64,000 nt of DNA from Sulfurospirillum sp. UBA4058. GTDB lineage: Bacteria > Campylobacterota > Campylobacteria > Campylobacterales > Sulfurospirillaceae. A model generated the notes under the pieces. That model made no database searches. It was not told the origin of the DNA and saw nothing but the letters and a program-made list of their open reading frames with translations. A program made the position numbers and the translations under genes. The DNA is taken from positions 1 to 64,000 of the forward strand of contig DFZK01000014.1 in NCBI GenBank assembly GCA_002382085.1, read 5' to 3'. Positions 26,853 to 32,919 of this stretch are shown here, one piece after another; within the stretch, counting starts at the first letter, position 1, and every line of letters starts with the position of its first letter.

Positions 26853-27875
26853 TTAGTATTTAAAATCAGATGTTCTAAAAATAATCGCCGCATATTCTGC
26901 GCCGATTACTTCAATGCCAAACTGTTCCCAGTATTTTGATAATTCTAAAATATCTCGAACCCAAAAGTTAACAGTGTCATCGTAATGACCCATGGTAATA
27001 AGATACTCTTTGTGGTTATAAATAATAATATTTGCATTGCCACTAAAAACACCATATGAATTCTTAATAGACTCTTTATCCGTATTTAATGCTTTTGCTA
27101 CATCTCCGTTATACCTAAGCTCTTTACAATAACTTGGATCAACCACATCATAATCGCCATCATTAAGAATTGGTCGTATAAAGAACCACTCTTTACCCTT
27201 TGCATTGAGTTTCCAGATGTAAAGATCGAAGCCGAGAATAGGTCTTCTACTAATAACTGGATTAATAGGGTCTAGGTCTGGTGACATATACATATCTTCC
27301 CCTGGTTCAAGTATTCTATGCGGAGTCTTTATGACTTCCAGATCAAACCGATACCCATGACACTTTTTTAAAATCTCTTTAAGTTTAGGATCGTTATAGT
27401 CTTTTACCTCTGCGATAAGCGGTTTCTTAAAGGTAATATTTCTAAAGCAAAAGAAATCTTCTTTGAACGTTTTGCTTTGTTTTTTATCATATGGTACGCT
27501 CGTTACTTTTTTGGGGTCTACTTCTTGCATACTCTCTTGTGCTATTTTCATCGCATCAAGGTAGGTTTTCGGAAAAGTCTTTTGATTGGATAAGGAGATT
27601 GTCAGCTCTTCTAGTCTTGTTGTATAAGCCTCTTTGATGCAAAGAGCATCTTGACATTGACTCCTTTGTTTTACCCACGCTCTTTGATCACTTTTGATCT
27701 CTTTAGTTAGGAGATAAAAACTTGTATAGACCTCACTTAGTTTTTCGTCCAACTTTGACAACGCATCATCCTGACAAATTGCTTTTTCTACATCGCTTTT
27801 AGCTTTGGTACAATCAAAGCTCGCCCCCAAAAGCGAAAATGTCATTAGTACCAATACGAGTAATAATTTTCTCAT
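26853..27875 (-). CDS. Secreted LprI-like (DUF1311) protein with unknown C-terminal domain
   Basis: A 340-residue protein. A signal peptide (to about residue 18, LLGAS) is followed by an LprI/DUF1311-type domain (19-95): FDCTKAKSDVEKAICQD, then DQRAWVKQRSQC with conserved cysteines. LprI of Mycobacterium is a lysozyme inhibitor. Residues ~110-340 do not match a family I know; they contain several aromatic stretches and a few cysteines. Immediately downstream is a lysozyme-fold gene, which makes an inhibitor or immunity role plausible. The ATG overlaps the stop of a 23-codon frame and has GGGAGGGG upstream. Confidence 0.7.
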   Translation of the reverse strand: MRKLLLVLVLMTFSLLGASFDCTKAKSDVEKAICQDDALSKLDEKLSEVYTSFYLLTKEIKSDQRAWVKQRSQCQDALCIKEAYTTRLEELTISLSNQKTFPKTYLDAMKIAQESMQEVDPKKVTSVPYDKKQSKTFKEDFFCFRNITFKKPLIAEVKDYNDPKLKEILKKCHGYRFDLEVIKTPHRILEPGEDMYMSPDLDPINPVISRRPILGFDLYIWKLNAKGKEWFFIRPILNDGDYDVVDPSYCKELRYNGDVAKALNTDKESIKNSYGVFSGNANIIIYNHKEYLITMGHYDDTVNFWVRDILELSKYWEQFGIEVIGAEYAAIIFRTSDFKY

Positions 27876-27943
27876 CTTTCCCCTCCCTTTTCACGCTTTA
27901 CTTGTAAAACTTTCTCTTGCTCTTCTTTCCACCGTTTCAACAT
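27872..27943 (-). CDS. Candidate 23-residue small protein
   Basis: The frame starts at an ATG 4 bases after a near-perfect AAGGAGG and encodes a very charged peptide beginning MLKRWKEEQEKV. Its TGA overlaps the ATG of the LprI-like gene (ATGA), so it could be a coupling leader for that gene. Its start overlaps the end of another tiny frame by 7 bases. The codons for VLQVK differ by one base from the LHVK form of the TTACATGTAA element. There is no homologue that I recognise. Support is only the ribosome-binding site and the overlaps. Confidence 0.45.
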   Translation of the reverse strand: MLKRWKEEQEKVLQVKREKGGER

Positions 27944-28002
27944 ACCGCCTCCTTATGTTGATTGTGTTTTCCTAGCTCATACCATCCTAGTTTTCCCATC
28001 AT
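27937..28002 (-). CDS. Candidate 21-residue small protein
   Basis: The frame begins at the first of two adjacent ATGs, with AAAGG about 9 bases upstream, and encodes MMGKLGWYELGKHNQHKEAV plus a terminal Cys. It lies 30 bases after the radical SAM gene and overlaps the next tiny frame by 7 bases. It could be a precursor peptide, a leader peptide, or half of a split small gene with the next frame. No homologue is recognised. Confidence 0.4.
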   Translation of the reverse strand: MMGKLGWYELGKHNQHKEAVC

Positions 28003-28030
28003 CTTTGTGCCTTTTCAATGTTATTGATAT

Positions 28031-28044
28031 CTTTACATGTAAAG
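28031..28044. repeat. CTTTACATGTAAAG palindrome at the end of the radical SAM gene
   Basis: A 14-bp perfect palindrome that contains the radical SAM stop codon. The identical 14-mer occurs at 26353-26366, and a near copy (TTTAACATGTAAAG) occurs at about 29589-29602 before the glycosyltransferase. These mark the gene borders of the accessory block. Confidence 0.85.
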
Positions 28045-28776
28045 CCGCTTAACCCCAGTCAGTTCACCGCATTGCGTGCAACACGAAGGAACACTCTTTT
28101 GGGTTAAATGGTGTTGTATGACTTTAGGGTGTAAGACTTTTTTGGAGTCGATCATAAAGCAACACGGCGCTTTGGTACCATCTACAAAGTAGTACCGCAT
28201 CTTTTCATTCTCCACGTAAGGACATTGGTAGGTTGTATAAGGTAAGGGTTCTGTGGAGTAATGCGCTTGGTAACTTTTTTTTGGTTGGATTCTTTGTATC
28301 ACAAGAGGAATGTTTTGCTCTTTGGCAAAGGATTTAAGCGGTTCTAGGTCTTGCCCGTAGTTGACGGCATAGAGTTTGACTTTTTTAGGGGTTAAGCTAT
28401 GGCATGCTAAAAGATGTTTAAGGGTTTGAGCAGGCGAAGTTCTGCCACTTCGTTTGGCAAGGGCTTCATCTAGGGTATCAAGGGAAAAGCCAATGTGGTC
28501 GAGTAAGACACTGTGGGTTGAAGACAGAGGCATGGAGCCATTGGTAATAGTGCTGATGCGATGACCTTTGCTTTTAGCATGAGCGACCATTTCCCAGAAA
28601 AAAGGATGTAAAAGTGGCTCACCGGTTCCTTGCATGAGGAGCAACGTAGGAGATTTTTCCCTTTGAAGGATGCGCTCAAAGCATTCCCATGCCATATGTT
28701 TATGCTCCAACGTATCATTGGGGCAATAGAAGCATTTAGCGTTACATACGGTGGTGATCTCGATTTGGGTGAACAT
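28033..28776 (-). CDS. Radical SAM protein with SPASM-like C-terminal cysteines
   Basis: A 247-residue protein. The radical SAM cluster motif CxxxCxxC is C11-NAK-C15-FY-C18, followed by GTGEPLLHP (SAM binding). A cysteine-rich C-terminus (QCPYVEN, APCCFMID, CCTQCGEL) fits a SPASM or twitch domain binding further iron-sulfur clusters. Such proteins modify peptides, proteins or sugars; the substrate here is unknown. The ATG overlaps the glycosyltransferase stop as TAATG, so the two are coupled. The stop codon lies within CTTTACATGTAAAG. CpG-poor composition suggests recent acquisition. Confidence 0.8.
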   Translation of the reverse strand: MFTQIEITTVCNAKCFYCPNDTLEHKHMAWECFERILQREKSPTLLLMQGTGEPLLHPFFWEMVAHAKSKGHRISTITNGSMPLSSTHSVLLDHIGFSLDTLDEALAKRSGRTSPAQTLKHLLACHSLTPKKVKLYAVNYGQDLEPLKSFAKEQNIPLVIQRIQPKKSYQAHYSTEPLPYTTYQCPYVENEKMRYYFVDGTKAPCCFMIDSKKVLHPKVIQHHLTQKSVPSCCTQCGELTGVKRLYM

Positions 28777-29537
28777 TAGGCTTGCACCTTAGAAGGAATA
28801 TGCTTTTTTAGCATATTCCTAGCTTTAGCACCGTAACGAAAGTTGAGCATGGCAAGTTGGAGGAAGTATTCGCTTTGTTGAGGGGAAATATTTTCTAATT
28901 GGCAAAAGCGTGCAACGGTTTGAATATGCCGTAATCTATGATAATGCCGTGGTTTACTGGTTTGAATGGAATTGGGGATGTCATTGTAAATATAATTAAT
29001 CGTAGGATGCACGCTAAAGTGCTCTTTGCGGTACAAAAGTCTTAGAAGCGTTAATACATCATTAAAAATAGCATTATCATGTGCAAAGGGTACTTGTCTG
29101 GCTAGATCAGTGGCAATAATAGCACCATTGTGAATAGAGCGAGGCGCTAAGATGAGCTCTTCAAGTGTCACATTGGTTGGATCAGCACTTCGATTCATGC
29201 GTGCTAAATGAATGTTATAGGGCATAGAGAGAGGAAGTTCTAAGAGAAAATCATCGGCATCGACTTTGCAGACGCAAGAGCCTTTGGCATGGGAAACACC
29301 GATATTAAACGGTAAACCGTCATGACCTGATTGGTAGGGAGTTTTAAGATAAACAAAGCCACTTTGTTTGGCAAGGGTAATGACCGCTTCATCACTTGAG
29401 CAATCATCCACCAAGATCACTTCCAAAGGATCAAGCGTACGAACACTTTGCAGGCATGCTTGAAACGCTTCATACGGTGGATTGTAAAAGGGAACGACGA
29501 TACTTAAATGCTTATGGATCATTTGTTTTCTTTTCAT
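28776..29537 (-). CDS. Family 2 glycosyltransferase (GT-A)
   Basis: A 253-residue GT2 enzyme. LSIVVPFYNPP, LVDDCSSDE and the metal-binding DADDF (DxD) motif are present within the first 110 residues; the C-terminal half is less typical. The acceptor is unknown. Two starts are possible: ATG 29537, with AAGG only 4 bases upstream, or ATG 29522, with AAAAG at better spacing. It is the first gene of the minus-strand accessory string and is coupled to the radical SAM gene. Confidence 0.82.
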   Translation of the reverse strand: MKRKQMIHKHLSIVVPFYNPPYEAFQACLQSVRTLDPLEVILVDDCSSDEAVITLAKQSGFVYLKTPYQSGHDGLPFNIGVSHAKGSCVCKVDADDFLLELPLSMPYNIHLARMNRSADPTNVTLEELILAPRSIHNGAIIATDLARQVPFAHDNAIFNDVLTLLRLLYRKEHFSVHPTINYIYNDIPNSIQTSKPRHYHRLRHIQTVARFCQLENISPQQSEYFLQLAMLNFRYGAKARNMLKKHIPSKVQA

Positions 29538-29939
29538 GTAACCTTATATTTTTTAAAGGCGTGATTGGCTATGTCCTACGGACACTACTTTAACATGTAA
29601 AGGCAAATAGCAAAAGAAGGCATTAAAAGCGAGTAAGGCTGGCATGTGTATAGATGCCATTCAATACTTGTTAAACTAAAGGGAAAACATTATGAAAGGA
29701 GTATAGTTTTGAGAAGTAAAGATGTTTGGATTAAGAACGTTTGCCCAATGCGTCTTTTACCCTTCAAAGATTTATACAGCTCAAGTAGCCCCCTACGGTT
29801 GAGTCACACAAATACATTTGATTGTCTTATAAGATCACATTTTAGTCATTATAACCTTAAAGGTGATAACGATAGGCATATAGTTTTAAGTTTGCACGTC
29901 TTTTAAGTCTTTTAGAGAGCTACGGTTGCATGAGCGTTT

Positions 29940-29957
29940 CTATAATTTCCAAACTTA
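29940..29957. repeat. Right copy of the 18-bp direct repeat
   Basis: An exact copy of CTATAATTTCCAAACTTA, 3787 bases from the left copy, and 79 bases before the xerH start. Here the bases before it (GCGTTT) do not form the left arm seen in the other copy. It contains TATAAT, so part of the match could be a shared promoter-like sequence. Confidence 0.5.
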
Positions 29958-30001
29958 TAAAATTGAAGTGTTTATTCGAGATTTAAATGAAAAAACGTTA
30001 G

Positions 30002-30007
30002 TATAAT
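30002..30007 (+). promoter_or_regulatory. Candidate -10 box of xerH
   Basis: TATAAT 28 bases before the xerH ATG. No clear -35 hexamer was seen. Confidence 0.45.
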
Positions 30008-30035
30008 CAACTATTTCAATAAAAGCGACGTATCG

Positions 30036-31088
30036 ATGAAATACCCTTTAGATTGCGAAGACTCGTTTAACGACACCTACCTTTTTTGGCTTGTGCGATT
30101 CATTAGAAATAAGATTACGTCTCTTTCAAATCGACATGTCCAAGATAAAGATCGGCTTGCGTTGATTCTCCAAAAACTTTCGAAAAATCGCTATTCGCTT
30201 GAAGCGTTAAATCCGCTGGTCAAGGAAATTCGCAATATCGGTATCAATAGTATCCACGTCTATTTTATTCCTCTTGAAAAATTATCGCTCTTTTTAAACA
30301 CTTACGGAGCTTCTTCGATGAGAGAGATAGACGAAGAGTTATTGAGCGATTTTTTAGCATCCGAAACGGCTAATCTATCGGATGCGACTAAAAAAAACTA
30401 TCGTATTGCACTCATTGCATTTTTCGGATTTATCGACAAACAAAATGCAGATGCAAGCGGTAATGCCTTTCGATACGGAATTGAACTCAAAAATTGGGGT
30501 GGACTGGGAGGTAAAAGCGGTACGAAACTCCCCTCTTTTATGAATCAGGAAGAAGCTCAACGCTTTATTGAAGGGATCGACGCTTATCCTTTTGAGCTCA
30601 AATCTGCCGCTCGCAACCGCTTAATTATTAAAGTCATTTTATATACGGGAATTAGGGTCAGCGAAGCTCTTCATATTCTTCTCAAAGATTTTGTCAAAGA
30701 CGGAAACGCTTACGTCATTCAAGTCAGAGGAAAAGGTAATAAACCTAGAGTCGTCATGATTAAAGAAGCGATTATTCAAGAAGATTTGCGACTGTGGTTA
30801 GACTCTAAAACGTGCGATAACGGTCTTTTATTTTGTAACCACAAAGGTAAAGTATTAACCCAAGCATACGTCAGTCGTCTTGTCGAGAAAATTCTCTTAC
30901 ATGTCGGTATTCGTAAAAATAAAAACGGGGCACATATGTTACGGCATACTTTTGCAACTTTACTTTATCAAAAAAGTAAAGATTTGATTTTGGTACAAGA
31001 ATCGCTCGGTCATGCAGACATTAATACGTCAAGAATTTATACGCATTTTGACAAAGACCGTCTCACGAAAACAACGGATATTTTTTAG
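30036..31088 (+). CDS. xerH: XerH-type tyrosine recombinase
   Basis: A 350-residue recombinase. The catalytic residues are R207 (TGIRVSEAL), K233, H300 and R303 (HMLRH), H326 (LGHADIN) and Y335 (SRIYTH). The stretches ATKKNYRIALI and GAHMLRHTFATLLYQK closely resemble Helicobacter and Campylobacter XerH, the single recombinase that resolves chromosome dimers at difH. It is therefore a housekeeping gene, although mobile elements can use its site. A strong terminator follows. Confidence 0.93.
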   Translation: MKYPLDCEDSFNDTYLFWLVRFIRNKITSLSNRHVQDKDRLALILQKLSKNRYSLEALNPLVKEIRNIGINSIHVYFIPLEKLSLFLNTYGASSMREIDEELLSDFLASETANLSDATKKNYRIALIAFFGFIDKQNADASGNAFRYGIELKNWGGLGGKSGTKLPSFMNQEEAQRFIEGIDAYPFELKSAARNRLIIKVILYTGIRVSEALHILLKDFVKDGNAYVIQVRGKGNKPRVVMIKEAIIQEDLRLWLDSKTCDNGLLFCNHKGKVLTQAYVSRLVEKILLHVGIRKNKNGAHMLRHTFATLLYQKSKDLILVQESLGHADINTSRIYTHFDKDRLTKTTDIF

Positions 31089-31090
31089 AG

Positions 31091-31128
31091 AATAGCCGCA
31101 CGGACGTAATGCGGCGGCTATTTTTTTT
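31091..31128 (+). terminator. Intrinsic terminator of xerH
   Basis: AATAGCCGC (31091-31099) pairs with GCGGCTATT (31114-31122), followed by a T run to 31128. It starts 2 bases after the xerH stop and faces the end of the rubrerythrin gene. Confidence 0.9.
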
Positions 31129-31140
31129 AATGTGTGCTTT

Positions 31141-31791
31141 TTAGAGCCCTAAACATTGGCGTTTGAAATACTCTTTACCGACTTTACAAAGCGGGCATGC
31201 ATTGGGAGCGCGTTTACCTCGATGAATGTGTCCGCATACCTCACAAACCCAAATCTCCTCTTCTTCATCGCTAAAGAAACCGTCTTCTCTCATCGCATCT
31301 TGTAAGGTTTTGTATTCGCGTTCGTGTTCGACTTCAACTTTGCCGATAGCGTTAAAAAGGCGCGCAAGTTCTTTATGCCCCTCTTCTTCGGCGATTTTGG
31401 CAAAATTTGGATACATCGTTTCATGCTCGTAATGTTCGCCCGCCATTGCGCTATCAAGGTTTTTCAACGTTAACTCGGTTTCAGCACCGTCTACAAGTTT
31501 ATGATACGCTTTGAATTCGGCACGCGCATGCCATTTTTCATTCTCCGCCGCTTCTCTGAAATGACGCGCTACCGCATGCCAGCCCTCTTCTTGTGCGATG
31601 TCCGCAAAAAGATCATACTTATTTCTCGCTTGAGATTCGCCGGCGAAGGCTTTCATCAAATTGACCGCCGTCAAATCCGTCGTAATGCACTCCATGGCTT
31701 GACCGCAACAGGTCAGCTTTCCGCCACCGACGTTTTGAACCTCTACCTCATTACCGCATTTGCTACATTTATACGTTTCGTACTGTCTCAT
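31141..31791 (-). CDS. Desulforubrerythrin (peroxide-reducing)
   Basis: A 216-residue three-domain protein. An N-terminal desulforedoxin-like site (C9, C12, C28, C29) precedes a four-helix diiron rubrerythrin domain (about 40-175, with FAGESQARNKY, EKWHARAE, AGEHYEHE and EVEHERE ligand motifs) and a C-terminal rubredoxin knuckle (VCEVCG, CPLC). This architecture is the desulforubrerythrin described from Campylobacter jejuni. It reduces hydrogen peroxide in microaerobic cells. A 15-bp palindrome upstream could be a PerR-like operator. Confidence 0.95.
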   Translation of the reverse strand: MRQYETYKCSKCGNEVEVQNVGGGKLTCCGQAMECITTDLTAVNLMKAFAGESQARNKYDLFADIAQEEGWHAVARHFREAAENEKWHARAEFKAYHKLVDGAETELTLKNLDSAMAGEHYEHETMYPNFAKIAEEEGHKELARLFNAIGKVEVEHEREYKTLQDAMREDGFFSDEEEEIWVCEVCGHIHRGKRAPNACPLCKVGKEYFKRQCLGL

Positions 31792-31860
31792 TGTTTCTCC
31801 TTTTAGGTTTTGATGATAGTATCTTAGAGCAATTTAACTTACAAAGAAATAAATATCATA

Positions 31861-31875
31861 TAATAAAATTTATTA
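31861..31875. promoter_or_regulatory. 15-bp palindrome upstream of desulforubrerythrin
   Basis: TAATAAAATTTATTA is a perfect inverted repeat around one central base, about 70 bases before the start codon and next to AT-rich promoter-like sequence (TATGATA on the minus strand at 31853-31860). Campylobacter PerR and Fur sites are AT-rich palindromes of similar size; assignment to either is inference. Confidence 0.4.
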
Positions 31876-31919
31876 TTTAAAGCATATTTTATGTATTATT
31901 ATACGTAAAATATACCCTT

Positions 31920-32186
31920 TTAGCACTTTTTGTACCCGTTAGAAAGATTTTTAACGATTCCGTACACGGTAATGACGATCCAAAAAATTTCAATCAGAAA
32001 CGATCCTAAATTAAAATGAACGTATAACGAAACGATAAGAGCAATAGCACCCGTCAAATTTAAAAGCTGATACGTCAAGGAATGCACGTCGCATTTACCG
32101 ATTTGCAATAAAAAATAGGCAAGAACGATACAGAGCATTCCTCCAAAACCAAGCCATTGAAACAGATCCATCTCAATATGCGTCAT
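31920..32186 (-). CDS. Small membrane protein, CBU_0592-like
   Basis: An 88-residue protein with three predicted membrane helices (about 10-28, 40-57, 61-80). It resembles the CBU_0592 family of unknown function. The ATG follows the stop of the next upstream gene directly (TAAATG), so the two are co-translated. Confidence 0.75.
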   Translation of the reverse strand: MTHIEMDLFQWLGFGGMLCIVLAYFLLQIGKCDVHSLTYQLLNLTGAIALIVSLYVHFNLGSFLIEIFWIVITVYGIVKNLSNGYKKC

Positions 32187-32780
32187 TTATAAAATTCCTT
32201 TATTTTTAAAAAACGTTTCAATGCTTTTCAGCGAAAACGCCTTATCGTAGGTAAAAAGTTCTTGCCACGTTTTACCTTCCAAGCACGCTTTTGTATCGAT
32301 ACGATACTTGGCTTTTACGGCATTAACGAATTCGATGGTCGCACTCAAAAGCACGGCATACTGCGCAACCGTCAAATGTTTCAAAAGATCAAATAAACGG
32401 TAATAATTGACCATTTTTTTACTCGACTCTTCACCCATCCGAAGCGACCAAATGCGTCCGGCAAACTCATGCTGGTATTCGACGCCGTTGCGTACTTCCA
32501 AAGCGAAAGCACGAAAGCCTCGCATCAACTCCTCTTTAGCAATAAACTGATCGATCGTGTAAAAAAAGAGATAAACGGAAAGTAAAAAGAGCTCTTCCGG
32601 ACACGGAGCGTATTGTTTGATCTCGGCACACGTCTCTTTTTCAACACATAGTTGCATACGAAGATAGGCTAAATGTTTAACACGCCAATTCTCTTTTTCG
32701 TCTGCCCTCTTCTGCCATTCGATGAGTGTGGGGCGGGGAATAGAAAAACGCTCTACTAAAGGCTTATAGGAGATTTGCAT
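32187..32780 (-). CDS. Hypothetical protein, possible N-terminal helix-turn-helix
   Basis: A 197-residue protein that I do not recognise. The N-terminus (ERFSIPRPTLIEWQKR) reads like a helix-turn-helix; the rest is helical and aromatic-rich with no membrane segment that is clear. It is coupled to the small CBU_0592-like membrane protein downstream. CpG content is like the host genes, so it does not look newly acquired. Confidence 0.75.
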   Translation of the reverse strand: MQISYKPLVERFSIPRPTLIEWQKRADEKENWRVKHLAYLRMQLCVEKETCAEIKQYAPCPEELFLLSVYLFFYTIDQFIAKEELMRGFRAFALEVRNGVEYQHEFAGRIWSLRMGEESSKKMVNYYRLFDLLKHLTVAQYAVLLSATIEFVNAVKAKYRIDTKACLEGKTWQELFTYDKAFSLKSIETFFKNKGIL

Positions 32781-32871
32781 CGTAAAATCCTTAGTCGAAA
32801 TACATCATTTTATAATTTTATTTAAAATATTTCAATACTAAAGGCAAAAAAGAACTTTGAAGACAAAAGAT

Positions 32872-32908
32872 GTATATCATCATTTTATTTAAAAAAATGA
32901 TGATATAC
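32872..32908 (-). terminator. Long hairpin after ubiD
   Basis: A perfect 15-bp stem (GTATATCATCATTTT at 32872-32886 with its complement at 32894-32908) and a 7-base loop, 12 bases after the ubiD stop. The AT-rich arms give U-rich RNA. Probable terminator of the hemC-ubiD transcript. Confidence 0.75.
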
Positions 32909-32919
32909 CTATTATTAAA

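Larger units (their letters stand above)
29538..30035. other. Gap between the accessory operon and xerH
   Basis: It holds a TTTAACATGTAAAG near-palindrome (about 29589-29602), the right copy of the 18-bp repeat (29940-29957) and a TATAAT box (30002-30007) ahead of xerH. A TTG-started frame at 29709-29906 has AGGAG upstream but an unremarkable product, so I do not call it. The composition is CpG-poor until about 29930. Confidence 0.6.

Noticed and set aside
29646..29906. Plus-strand frame of 86 codons (or 65 from TTG 29709, with AGGAG upstream)
   Set aside because: The product has no recognisable motif or regular composition, and the region is a CpG-poor intergenic gap. One ribosome-binding-like sequence is not enough.
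30036..31088. xerH as a phage or island integrase
   Set aside because: The sequence matches the chromosomal XerH type closely and has host-like composition, so it is treated as housekeeping although an element may use its site.
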